A DNA stretch of 64,000 nt from contig NZ_CP150290.1 of NCBI RefSeq assembly GCF_038051995.1, positions 545,501 through 609,500 of the forward strand. The letters run 5' to 3'. Positions within the stretch are counted from its first letter, which is position 1, and each line of letters begins with the position of its first letter. This DNA comes from Paenibacillus sp. FSL H8-0537 (GTDB taxonomy: Bacteria; Bacillota; Bacilli; Paenibacillales; Paenibacillaceae). The notes under the pieces were generated by a model. It did no database searches. It worked only from the letters and a program-made list of their open reading frames with translations, and was not told the origin of the DNA. This document shows, piece by piece, positions 7,977-15,651 of this stretch. A program made the translations under genes and the position numbers.

Positions 7977-8804
7977 TTATGAAGAAAGTGATACATTACC
8001 CTTCGTAATAATGGCGGCGATCTGTTCCTCGCTGCTGTAGATCGTCTGTTTCTTATCCAAAATGCCTTGCTGCAGCGTCAGTAGTTTAGCGAAGGAGCGC
8101 GAAGCTGCTGCGGTATCGCCTTTCTTCACGGACTGGGTCAATAGCTTGCCTTCGGCCGTTATAAGCTTGCGGCTGCTGGATATGCTGCTTTTGGCAGAAC
8201 GGATCTTAATGCGCTGTGAGGAAGCTGTCTCTAATATGGCGCGTGTCTGCTTCGCTTTCAGCACTGTGGCGGCCTTAAGCTTGCTGTAGGCCTCGGTTTT
8301 ATTTTTAATATCCAGCTTGGCGAGCTGGACGGCTTGCTTCGTTTGCGCCAGCTGTGCCTTCAGCACGGCATTCAGCTCCTTGCTTTGCAGCAGCTTGGCG
8401 GCTTCCTGCTGCTTTCGCAGCGAAGCATACAGGTCAAAGAGCGGCTGATAGCGCTCCTTCGTCTGCTTAACGTCAGCCGCCAGCTGGGCAAGCTTCTCCT
8501 CATTCAACTGCTTGATGCGCTGCCGGATGGCAACAAGCGCTTCTTCATTGCGATAGTGGCTGGCGGTGATTTTCCCCTCCCAAGTGTCTTCCTGCTGCTG
8601 GGCGGACAGCAGGCTGTCGTATTGCTTCTTGAGCTGGGAGGCTGACGCGGAGTCGGCACTAGCGGTCAGCTTGTCGAAGGCTGTCTGAACGGTCGGCGAA
8701 AAGGGCAAGATCGATGTGGCAGCGGTGGAGACAGATGGCAGCGTTAAAAATAAGGATAATGCGATAAGGCTGGTAAACAGATGCAGCGGCTTGAAAATAA
8801 ACAA
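7977..8804 (-). CDS. Secreted coiled-coil protein of unknown function
   Basis: About 275 residues. The best start is TTG8804, because AAAGGAGGG lies seven bases upstream; an ATG at 8837 has no such site. From TTG there is a signal peptide (LFTSLIALSLFLTLPSVSTA), then an almost entirely helical Ala/Lys/Gln-rich body with heptad-like spacing (about residues 45-250), low in aromatics and without cysteine. This suggests an extracellular rod or wall-associated coiled coil. No enzymatic motif is visible. It is monocistronic and convergent to the small membrane gene(s) to its left. Confidence 0.7.
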   Translation of the reverse strand: MFIFKPLHLFTSLIALSLFLTLPSVSTAATSILPFSPTVQTAFDKLTASADSASASQLKKQYDSLLSAQQQEDTWEGKITASHYRNEEALVAIRQRIKQLNEEKLAQLAADVKQTKERYQPLFDLYASLRKQQEAAKLLQSKELNAVLKAQLAQTKQAVQLAKLDIKNKTEAYSKLKAATVLKAKQTRAILETASSQRIKIRSAKSSISSSRKLITAEGKLLTQSVKKGDTAAASRSFAKLLTLQQGILDKKQTIYSSEEQIAAIITKGNVSLSS

Positions 8805-8894
8805 AGTGGAGCCCTCCTTTAAAATGATGGTAATCAAGCGAAAAAGAAAAGACGTTGAAGGGCAGCGATAGAGGGCATAGTCCCGAATGTACGC

Positions 8895-8944
8895 AAAAAA
8901 GCACCCGCAAGAAGGACGCCTGAGGCGTCTTCTCTTACGGGTGC
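8895..8944 (-). terminator. Terminator reading leftward
   Basis: Long hairpin (GCACCCGTAAGAGAAGACGCC / GGCGTCCTTCTTGCGGGTGC on the minus strand) followed by six U. It would stop leftward transcripts arriving from mqnB-mqnD before the coiled-coil gene. Confidence 0.75.
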
Positions 8945-9091
8945 TTCCATCGTAAGCCGCTGCTATTCAAATAATTATTTCCAAATATACTAAAAGGAAG
9001 GCCATTCGTCAAGCTCTTTCGGAAGGGCTGTTCCCCCTGCCCATTCTCCTGTATGATAGTAGGAAAAGAGACGAAAGGGAGGACGCGGCGA

Positions 9092-9223
9092 ATGAATGTA
9101 CCTATAGGCGTTTGGATTTTTGCCGGAATAATCGTTATTTTGCTGACATGGATGACACTTTGGGTAACGAAAAAAGCGTATTCGAAAAAATGGGACGATT
9201 CCGATCAGGATATAGGGACGTAG
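9092..9223 (+). CDS. 43-residue single-pass membrane protein
   Basis: A small gene of 43 residues. One N-terminal transmembrane segment (VWIFAGIIVILLTWMTLWV) is followed by a basic then acidic cytoplasmic tail (TKKAYSKKWDDSDQDIGT). AAGGGAGG lies about 9 bp before ATG9092, and a TATGAT box at 9052-9057 could be its -10. Size and layout resemble small YtzI-type proteins of Bacillales, but that match is tentative. The function is unknown. Its neighbours on both sides are on the opposite strand. Confidence 0.6.
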   Translation: MNVPIGVWIFAGIIVILLTWMTLWVTKKAYSKKWDDSDQDIGT

Positions 9224-9292
9224 ATCGACGAGCCCACATTTTCACAAGGAGTGTGCGTCACAAGTCACACGTCGCAATAGCCTGTTCTTAAG

Positions 9293-10135
9293 CTAAGGCT
9301 GAAATTTCAGCAGCTCAGGATCGATGGCAGGAACGAGCCCTTCCTGCGCAGCGCGGTTCAGCAGCGTCGTAATTGCCTCGTAACCGCTATGGCCAAGGTT
9401 GGCAGTGAAGTCATTCACGTATAGATCAATGTGCGCCTTCGCAACGGCCGCGTCCATCTCTTGGGCATGCTGCATGACGTATTCGCGAGGCGCCTCGGGA
9501 TTGGCCCATGCATAAGCGACTGAAGCCTGAATCCACTTCGTAATGGCAGGCAGATCGAGTGAGCGGCGGGCGATGATGGCTCCGAGCGGTATAGGCAGTC
9601 CCGTGTCGGATTCCCACCAGCTGCCCAGATCCGTCATCATGGATAGGCCAAAGCTTGGATACGTGAAACGCGCCTCATGGATGACAAGGCCAGCATCAAT
9701 ATGTCCGTCGCGAACGGCAGGCATAATTTCATGGAATGGCATGATGACGATATCGCCTACCCCTCCTGGAACGTGCTTAGCGGCCCAAAGCCTGAACAGC
9801 AAATAAGCAGTGGAACGGTCGCTTGGCACCGCTACGCGTTTGCCTGACAACGCTGCCGCATCTGTGCGGGTTCCGGCTGTCAAGACGAGCGGGCCGCAGC
9901 CTCTGCCGAGCGCACCGCCGCATGGAAGCAGGGCATAATCTTCCAGCACCCATGGGAGGGCAGCGTAGGAAACTTTCAGCACATCAAGCGGGCTGTCGCC
10001 ACTGGCTGCCAGACGATTGGTGATGTCGATATCGGCATACGTAATTTCCAGCTCTGGTGCATCCGGGATAAGCCCATGCGCCCAAGCGTGAAAGACGAAA
10101 GTATCATTCGGACATGGAGAAAAAGCGATTTTCAT
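9293..10135 (-). CDS. mqnD: 1,4-dihydroxy-6-naphthoate synthase (futalosine pathway)
   Basis: MqnD converts cyclic dehypoxanthinyl futalosine to 1,4-dihydroxy-6-naphthoate in the futalosine route to menaquinone. The fold is a periplasmic-binding-protein type but cytoplasmic. The start MKIAFSPCPNDTFVFHAWAH and the later segments DVLKVSYAALPW, GRGCGPLVL and VIHEARFTY are characteristic. The start is ATG10135, with GGAGGTG just upstream. An in-frame start at 10201 would lie inside mqnB and is rejected. The ATG overlaps the mqnB stop in ATGA, indicating translational coupling. About 280 residues, the normal family length. Confidence 0.95.
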   Translation of the reverse strand: MKIAFSPCPNDTFVFHAWAHGLIPDAPELEITYADIDITNRLAASGDSPLDVLKVSYAALPWVLEDYALLPCGGALGRGCGPLVLTAGTRTDAAALSGKRVAVPSDRSTAYLLFRLWAAKHVPGGVGDIVIMPFHEIMPAVRDGHIDAGLVIHEARFTYPSFGLSMMTDLGSWWESDTGLPIPLGAIIARRSLDLPAITKWIQASVAYAWANPEAPREYVMQHAQEMDAAVAKAHIDLYVNDFTANLGHSGYEAITTLLNRAAQEGLVPAIDPELLKFQP

Positions 10136-10782
10136 ACAAGCACCTCCAATAGTGTGGAGCCCGCAGCTTCCAAAGCCTGCAAAGCTTCGCCAATTCGCCA
10201 TGCACTTCGGTCCCTTGGGCCGATAGCATTCGAAATGGCGCGTATTTCAAGAACGGGAATGCCGAAGCTTTGTGCCGCTGTTGCAACGCCAAAGCCCTCC
10301 ATCGCTTCAGCGGCGGCGCGAGGAAAGCGCTCACTCAGCACCTGGGCGGTAGCAGCAGTTCCGGTGACGGTCGACAACGTTAAAATGGGAGCCAGCGCTG
10401 CAGCAAGCCCAGTCTGAGCAAGTGCTGCGGCAATAGCTGCGGCTTGTACATTAGTCGCGATTGTAGAAGAACCGAAGCCGAGTGTGTCCAGACTGCTGAA
10501 GCCGTCTTGTGTCTCTGCTCCGAGATCGGCGGCAATGATAGCATCGGCAATGACGAGCGAGCCCACGGCTGCCCGGCCTTCGAATCCTCCGGCGATGCCC
10601 ATGCAAATGACAAGATCGTAGCTGCCCCGTGTGAGAGCAAGTGTCGTGCGGACAGCGGCTTCCGCTGGGCCAACTCCGGCTTCTGTCACATGAAAGCGCG
10701 GGCTGTTTTGCAAGCCCCTACACACCGCATCCTTCTCGGCAGTGACGGGGGTCATAATTAAAATATTTGGGCCGGCATCCAT
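10132..10782 (-). CDS. mqnB: Futalosine hydrolase
   Basis: A nucleoside phosphorylase-fold enzyme that cleaves futalosine to dehypoxanthinylfutalosine and hypoxanthine. Family signatures are GVGPAEAAVRTTLAL, ICMGIAGGFEGRAAVGSLVIAD and EAMEGFGVATAA, the last being the nucleoside-binding Met-Glu-Gly region, and EIRAISNAIGPRDRS. ATG10782 is preferred over an in-frame TTG at 10791 because AAAGGAG ends about 10 bases before it. 216 residues. It is first in a two-gene unit with mqnD. mqnA, mqnC and mqnE are not in the window. Confidence 0.93.
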   Translation of the reverse strand: MDAGPNILIMTPVTAEKDAVCRGLQNSPRFHVTEAGVGPAEAAVRTTLALTRGSYDLVICMGIAGGFEGRAAVGSLVIADAIIAADLGAETQDGFSSLDTLGFGSSTIATNVQAAAIAAALAQTGLAAALAPILTLSTVTGTAATAQVLSERFPRAAAEAMEGFGVATAAQSFGIPVLEIRAISNAIGPRDRSAWRIGEALQALEAAGSTLLEVLV

Positions 10783-10810
10783 CAGGTGCAATCTCCTTTA
10801 ACGGAAAAAT

Positions 10811-10863
10811 TTCGCACCATCATGCGGGAGCAGATTGCATCTACGGCCGCATAATGCTGCGAA
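10811..10863 (-). promoter_or_regulatory. Leader hairpin upstream of mqnB
   Basis: TTCGCAGCATTATGCGG pairs with CCGCATGATGGTGCGAA (15 of 17) around a 19-nt loop in the mqnB leader, followed by AATTTTT. The geometry is that of a terminator or attenuator between the promoter (TATAAT at 10906-10901) and the mqnB ribosome binding site. Confidence 0.5.
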
Positions 10864-10900
10864 AAGCTAGGGTTAATGCTTTTTCCAAGCTTATTACTTA

Positions 10901-10906
10901 ATTATA
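10901..10906 (-). promoter_or_regulatory. -10 box of the mqnBD promoter
   Basis: A consensus TATAAT on the minus strand about 120 bp before mqnB. No strong -35 is visible 17 bp upstream (best TTCCTT). Confidence 0.45.
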
Positions 10907-10978
10907 GTACGGTTTCAGACGTAAGGAAAGGCGAGCGCTTTCCCGGCTGCGGGCCATGAATGAGCCGCTGACAAGCGG

Positions 10979-11194
10979 CTATTTGCGTTTCATTTCAAAA
11001 AACTCGCATTGCTCACGGGAAAAATAAGTAATATCGCTGACACTCGTTTGAATGACGACCTGCGTATCGTCGAAACGGACGATGTTTCCGCCAGAGCACA
11101 CAATATAATCATTTTCAAAGACGCGCAGCCGAAGCTCCCGCTGAAGTGCCTCCTCGAAATCCGCATCCGTTATCAATTTACGGTTTATCGCCAT
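10979..11194 (-). CDS. 71-residue conserved-looking hypothetical protein
   Basis: The start is ATG11194 (MAINRKLITDADF), with AAAGGAG seven bases upstream. The longer in-frame extension to 11284 has no ribosome binding site. The product is a small mixed alpha/beta protein: a helical N-terminus (DADFEEALQRELRLRVFEND) is followed by beta-like segments (IVCSGGNIVRFDDTQVVIQT). It has no signal or membrane segment and two Cys residues. The family is not recognised. A GC-rich hairpin (AGCCGCTTGTCAGCGGCT) lies right at the stop codon. Confidence 0.6.
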   Translation of the reverse strand: MAINRKLITDADFEEALQRELRLRVFENDYIVCSGGNIVRFDDTQVVIQTSVSDITYFSREQCEFFEMKRK

Positions 11195-11339
11195 CCTCAG
11201 ACTCCTTTGCCCATTAAAATTAAACCTTATAAAAGCGGCATGCCCTAGCGCTATGATAGACCAGCTAGCGGCCCGTTGCAACAATGTGCCTCATATTCAG
11301 CCGTTTATTCAAATGGGATAAAAACCGCCTTAACAGCAC

Positions 11340-11368
11340 TTGGTTTGTGCATTGACTGCTAGTACAAT
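11340..11368 (+). promoter_or_regulatory. Sigma-A promoter for the lactonase gene
   Basis: TTGGTT, 17 bp, TACAAT. A leader of about 110 nt follows and contains a small hairpin (AGCGGG-GCAGGT-CCCGCT) just before the ribosome binding site. Confidence 0.6.
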
Positions 11369-11487
11369 AGGAGGGAAAGCTTTAATGCGGGAAAGCTGGC
11401 AAGGCAAGCGGCAAGCTCCGCTGCCATAACGTCGGCCATTACACGCAGCGGGGCAGGTCCCGCTAATTTGAAGGAGGAATATAAATC

Positions 11488-12570
11488 GTGTCTGTACATA
11501 ATGAACGAGTTGTCGTATTTGTCGGGTCCTATGCAGAGGCTGCGGCAAGCGGCGTATATGCGTATGCTTTTGATGAAAAGGAAGGCAAGCTTTCGCTGCT
11601 GGATGAAGTATCGGGCCTTAAAAATCCTACGTTTCTGAATGTGGATATTCCAAGCAAGAGGCTGTATGCCATTGCAGAAGGAGTATCCGCAGCAGGCGAC
11701 AAAGTCGGCGATGCTGTAGCTTTTGCCATCGATACGGATAAAACAGCATTGACCGAGCTTAACCGCAGCGAAGCCATTACGGCTCCGGCTTGCCACATTC
11801 AACGCGATCCATCCAATCGCTACTTGCTGCTGTCAAGCTACCATGGCGGCAGAATCAGCCTTGTTGTGCTGACGGACAATGGCGAGGTGGGAGAGCTGCT
11901 GGATATCGCTCAGCATACGGGAGTCGGCCAGCACCCGGAGCGCCAAAATCAGCCGCATCCCCACAGCATCCAATTCAGCCCGGACGGCCGCTACCTGTTC
12001 TCGCCGGATCTGGGCATTGACCGCATTATGGCTTATCGCATTGATAATCAAGCGCACAAGCTGGTTTTCCATGGGGAAACATTGCTTCATGCAGGCGCTG
12101 GCCCGAGGCATATGGCTTTTCACCCGAATGGGCAATTTGCTTATGTTATTAATGAGGTAGATTCGACGATTACTGCGTTCCGTTACGATGCTGAGGCAGG
12201 CACGCTTGCGACGCTGGCAACCGTTCCAACGCTGCCGTCTGATTTTGATGGTGAAAATACATGCGCTGAAATTGCCGTCTCCGAGGATGGCAAATATGTA
12301 TATGGCTCGAATCGCGGGCACGACAGCTTCGTAGTGTACGCCATTAATGAAGCAGACGGCAAGCTTACCCTTGCTGGTCATGTGCCGATTGAGGGCGAGC
12401 ATCCACGCCATTTTGCTTTTGTGCCGGGCGGCCAATATATAATCGCGGCTAACCGCGATACGAATAATTTGGCTGTATTCCGCATAGATGTGGCAACAGG
12501 GCTGCCTGTGTATACCGGACATTCCGTTACGGTATCTGGGCCGGTGTATGTGCAGCCGGTGTTAGTATAA
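11488..12570 (+). CDS. pgl: Lactonase family protein (6-phosphogluconolactonase type)
   Basis: A 360-residue seven-bladed beta-propeller lactonase of the YkgB/Pgl type, cytoplasmic, which hydrolyses 6-phosphogluconolactone in the pentose phosphate route. Family landmarks are VFVGSYAEAAASGVYAYAFD, LKNPTFLNVD, QPHPHSIQFSPDGRYLFSPD, GAGPRHMAFHPNGQFAYVIN and GEHPRHFAFVPGG. The start is GTG11488, ten bases after AAGGAGG. It is transcribed from its own promoter. Other lactones are possible substrates in this family. Confidence 0.88.
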   Translation: MSVHNERVVVFVGSYAEAAASGVYAYAFDEKEGKLSLLDEVSGLKNPTFLNVDIPSKRLYAIAEGVSAAGDKVGDAVAFAIDTDKTALTELNRSEAITAPACHIQRDPSNRYLLLSSYHGGRISLVVLTDNGEVGELLDIAQHTGVGQHPERQNQPHPHSIQFSPDGRYLFSPDLGIDRIMAYRIDNQAHKLVFHGETLLHAGAGPRHMAFHPNGQFAYVINEVDSTITAFRYDAEAGTLATLATVPTLPSDFDGENTCAEIAVSEDGKYVYGSNRGHDSFVVYAINEADGKLTLAGHVPIEGEHPRHFAFVPGGQYIIAANRDTNNLAVFRIDVATGLPVYTGHSVTVSGPVYVQPVLV

Positions 12571-12649
12571 CAGCAGGAAATAGTTGAGGTGGACGTGCCT
12601 TGAACATGCCTTGAATGCGGCGACAAGCGGAAAAGAGAGGTCAGCGGAG

Positions 12650-13624
12650 ATGAAATGGCCATCAGCATGGGTGCAGACTGTCAAAAGCGTACATGGAGAA
12701 CGCGGCGAGAAGTGGCTGGCTGAGCTGGATTTGCTGCTGGCAAGCTGTGCGGAGCGGTGGGAGCTGCGGCTGGCGGATCACACGCCGTATGAGCTGACCT
12801 TTAATCTGGTGCTTCCGGCGCTGCGGAAGGACGGGAGCGAGGCTGTGCTGAAGCTGGGCGTGCCGTCAGGGGAAAGCCGGACGGAGCTGGCAGCGCTTCA
12901 GCTATATGAAGGGCGCGGAGCGGTTCGCCTGCTGGCATCGGATGCGGAGCGCGGCGTTATGCTGCTGGAGCGGCTGAGGCCGGGACAGCTGCTCTCGGAA
13001 GTGGCAGACGATGCGGCGGCCGTCCGCATCGCTGCGGAAGTGATGCGTAAGCTGGCTGTGCCAGCAGCGGACGCAGTGGCTGCAGGGGAAGCGGCCGGAG
13101 GCGTGAGCTTCCCTACGGCTCTGCAGTGGGCGCGCGGGCTGGAGCGGCTGCGCCAGCGCTATGATGGCGGCACTGGGCCGCTGCCGGAGCCGCTCGCCCG
13201 GCAGGCGCAGCTGACCTTCGGCCAGCTATTTGCAACGGGCAAGAGCGAGCCGCAGCTGCTGCTGCATGGCGACCTGCATCAGGGCAATATTTTGTCCGCC
13301 GTGCGTGATGGGGAAGCGTCTGCCAGCTGGCTGGCGATTGATCCCAAAGGTGTCATCGGCGAGGCGGCTTATGGCGTCATTCCGCTGCTGATGAATAAGC
13401 TGCCTGAGACATGGGCGGAGCGAATCAAGCTGCTGCGTAATCGCGTCCATATCCTCAGCGAGGCCCTGTGCCTCAAGCCGGAGCGTGTTCTCGCCTATGG
13501 CTTCAGCCATATGGTGCTATCCGCAGCATGGTGCGTCGAAGATGGGGTTGGTGATAGCGCTGCTGCTCTTGAAACAGCTGCTTGCTTTGCAGAACTGCAG
13601 CGTGAGGAGCCGGGGCTTGAATAG
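12650..13624 (+). CDS. APH_6 family kinase (streptomycin/hydroxyurea phosphotransferase-like)
   Basis: A protein-kinase-like small-molecule phosphotransferase of 324 residues. The catalytic loop LLLHGDLHQGNILS (about residues 203-216) and the metal-binding Asp in AIDPKGVIGEAAYG (about 230) match the aminoglycoside/hydroxyurea kinase family. A KLGVPSG beta-strand near residue 70 is the ATP-binding lobe. The start ATG12650 follows GAGAGG at nine bases. A frame extending to 12584 lacks a site. The gene is unusually GC-rich in its third positions compared with neighbours, so it may be horizontally acquired. Whether it gives resistance or acts on a metabolite is not decidable here. Confidence 0.82.
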   Translation: MKWPSAWVQTVKSVHGERGEKWLAELDLLLASCAERWELRLADHTPYELTFNLVLPALRKDGSEAVLKLGVPSGESRTELAALQLYEGRGAVRLLASDAERGVMLLERLRPGQLLSEVADDAAAVRIAAEVMRKLAVPAADAVAAGEAAGGVSFPTALQWARGLERLRQRYDGGTGPLPEPLARQAQLTFGQLFATGKSEPQLLLHGDLHQGNILSAVRDGEASASWLAIDPKGVIGEAAYGVIPLLMNKLPETWAERIKLLRNRVHILSEALCLKPERVLAYGFSHMVLSAAWCVEDGVGDSAAALETAACFAELQREEPGLE

Positions 13625-13701
13625 GCAACAGAGCAGAGCATTTCAATATTGCAACCGAACATGCATCATTTTTTTATCCACTATTAAGGAGTTGGGACGA
13701 G

Positions 13702-14355
13702 ATGAGCGAGCAGCAATTGACCGTTTTATTTCAAGGGGATTCCATTACAGATGGTTCGCGAGGGCGCAATGATGATTTAAATCATATTTTAGGCCATAGC
13801 TATCCGTATTTAATTGCCTCACGCCTTGGCTATGAATTGGCGGAGAAAGCTCCCCATTTCATTAATAGGGGCATTAGCGGCGATCGGGTCTCTGACTTGT
13901 ACGCTAGGTGGAACGAGGATACCCTCAGCTTGAAGCCGGATATACTCAGTATTTTGGTTGGTGTCAATGATGCGGGGCGCACGATGTCTGGCGAAGCGAG
14001 CGGCGCAACAGACCGTTTCGAGCGTGCTTACCGGCATTTGCTGGAGGAGACAACCGAGGTGCTGCCACAGACGCGGCTTGTTCTTGTCGAGCCCTTCATC
14101 CTGAAAACTGGCGTGCCGTTGGAGCGCTGGGAAGAGTGGCAGCAAATCATTAAGGGATATCAGGAAAAAACAGCTGCTTTGGCGGCAGAGTATAATGCGG
14201 TTCTTGTACGCGTGCAGCATGTATTCGACAAAGCAAGCGAAGTGACCGGCGCGGCCTACTGGCTTTGGGATGGCGTTCATCCTACAGCGGCGGGGCATGA
14301 GCTGCTCGCCCGCGAGTGGCTGTCTACGGTGCAAAACAGCAGCTTAGCGATTTAA
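13702..14355 (+). CDS. SGNH/GDSL hydrolase
   Basis: A 217-residue intracellular esterase or deacetylase of the SGNH superfamily. All four blocks are visible: FQGDSITDG (catalytic Ser14), NRGISGDRV (Gly), VGVNDAG (Asn), and WDGVHPTAAGH (catalytic Asp190 and His193). There is no signal peptide. GGAG precedes ATG13702 by ten bases. Family members deacetylate acetylated sugars or act as lysophospholipases. Given the carbohydrate content of the window, an acetylated oligosaccharide is a reasonable guess. A strong terminator follows. Confidence 0.9.
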   Translation: MSEQQLTVLFQGDSITDGSRGRNDDLNHILGHSYPYLIASRLGYELAEKAPHFINRGISGDRVSDLYARWNEDTLSLKPDILSILVGVNDAGRTMSGEASGATDRFERAYRHLLEETTEVLPQTRLVLVEPFILKTGVPLERWEEWQQIIKGYQEKTAALAAEYNAVLVRVQHVFDKASEVTGAAYWLWDGVHPTAAGHELLAREWLSTVQNSSLAI

Positions 14356-14462
14356 TAGCAAAAATGATATTTTTGAACCCGTCCGCTTTTTACTGCGTAT
14401 AGATTTGTAGGATCGGAGCAGTTGGCAGCTAGGCGGCTTAATAGGCAGATGCAGCCGTGAAT

Positions 14463-14504
14463 AAGCATCCCCGTTTCGCTAGAAATTGGGGATGCTTTTC
14501 TTTT
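14463..14504 (+). terminator. Rho-independent terminator
   Basis: AAGCATCCCC pairs with GGGGATGCTT around a 17-nt loop, followed by a T-rich run. From here to 14711 the DNA is AT-rich with no gene recognised. Confidence 0.85.
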
Positions 14505-14711
14505 ATTTTGCAGAAAAGAGTATACAGGCATGTCTAAAATAGCAATTTTAAGATGAAAAGCATCATTTCGCATGTCTAAGTAACTAATTTGTAACTACTT
14601 TTTATGAGGAAAGGAATAAAATTCATGTAGCTTTTTGAGAAATAGGAAGCATTGGCAGCGGTATTGTCCTTTTACAGAGGTTATAGTACGATTGAAAAAG
14701 CAAGGATAATT

Positions 14712-14813
14712 ATGGAATATAGATCAGTTAAAGCAATAAGCGCTTTGGCTGTATTTTGTGCAGCAGTAGTTGCCGCCAGAGGAGTGCGACAGCCGTTTAC
14801 GCTTGAAATATAG
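14712..14813 (+). pseudogene. 33-codon signal-peptide-like fragment running into a repeat
   Basis: MEYRSVKAISALAVFCAAVV looks like the start of an exported protein, preceded by AAGGAT. From codon 20 onward the frame is made of repeat DNA (14771-14805) and it stops inside the first hairpin. Either a gene truncated by the repeat or a chance frame. Confidence 0.3.
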
Positions 14814-14905
14814 GAAAGTATATGGTTTTTCATCCTTTCTCTATATTTCATCGCGAAACGGTAGCTTTGCCGCCAGAAGAGGGCGACAGCCGTTTACGCT
14901 TGATA
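14771..14905. repeat. Two-hairpin dispersed repeat, one full copy preceded by a half copy
   Basis: The half unit 14771-14805 (TGCCGCCAGAGGAGTGCGAC, then AGCCGTTTACGCTTGA) recurs at 14868-14903 after a full unit. Hairpin 1 is GAAATATAGGAAAG against CTTTCTCTATATTTC. Hairpin 2 is GAAACGG against CCGTTT around GCCGCCAGAAGAGGGCGAC. The same unit occurs at 30631, 45250 and 45993. Here it lies directly upstream of the MacAB-like operon. Confidence 0.8.
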
Positions 14906-14934
14906 GAGTTAGAGAGACAAGGGGAGTGGAGCAA

Positions 14935-15651
14935 TTGCTTCGTGTAGAGGGCTTGTCCCATGCATTTAAGAATGGAAATGAGACGACGCGCGTTCTTCAA
15001 CAGATCGATTTTCGCGTAAATAAAGGGGATATGGTTGCGCTGCTGGGCAGTTCAGGCTCGGGAAAGTCGACGCTGCTGAATTTGATGGCGGGACTGATGA
15101 AGCCGACGGAGGGCAGCATTTACATTGCCGATCAAAATATCGTAAATATGAATGAAAACAAGCTGGCGGAGTTTCGCCGTGAGCATATCGGGTTTATTTT
15201 TCAAGCGTATGAGCTCATTCCGAACTTGACGGTTCGTGAAAATATCGAGCTGCCGCTCGTGTTTCAATCGACGCGCCCTTCAATTCGCAAGCAGAAGGCG
15301 TTAAAGCTGCTGGAGCAGGTCGGCATACCGGATAAAGGGGAAATGTTTCCTTCCCAGCTGTCGGGCGGACAGCAGCAGCGTGTCAGTATTGCGCGCTCGC
15401 TCATTACAGAGCCATCGGTCATTTTCGCTGATGAGCCTACGGGGAATTTGGATACGAAGACGGAAGAGGAGATTTTGGCCATTCTCAAGCATTTGAACAA
15501 AACGATGAACACGACCTTTATTATCGTTACGCATGAGCGCGAGGTTGCACAGCAGACCCAGCACATTATTACGCTTCGCGATGGGCTGCTGGAAAAATCG
15601 TCGCCTGCTGTCGAGTTAGAAAAGCTTCCGGTAGAGGAGGCTGTCCATTGA
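14935..15651 (+). CDS. ABC transporter ATP-binding protein, MacB/LolD type
   Basis: About 239 residues. Walker A GSSGSGKST (about 38-46), Q-loop IFQAYELIPN, signature LSGGQQQRVSIAR, Walker B VIFADEPTGNLD and switch His in VTHERE are all intact. The start is TTG14935, eight bases after AGGGGAG (GTG14926 overlaps that site). An in-frame extension to 14770 is repeat DNA and is rejected. It is translationally coupled to the permease gene (TTGA overlap). With the permease and adaptor genes it makes a MacAB-like tripartite set for export of peptides, lipids or antibiotics, without an outer-membrane partner as expected in a Gram-positive. Confidence 0.93.
   Translation: MLRVEGLSHAFKNGNETTRVLQQIDFRVNKGDMVALLGSSGSGKSTLLNLMAGLMKPTEGSIYIADQNIVNMNENKLAEFRREHIGFIFQAYELIPNLTVRENIELPLVFQSTRPSIRKQKALKLLEQVGIPDKGEMFPSQLSGGQQQRVSIARSLITEPSVIFADEPTGNLDTKTEEEILAILKHLNKTMNTTFIIVTHEREVAQQTQHIITLRDGLLEKSSPAVELEKLPVEEAVH

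Noticed and set aside
14770..14934. N-terminal extension of the efflux ATPase
   Set aside because: It is translated repeat DNA without a ribosome binding site; homology begins at the TTG/GTG near 14926-14935.
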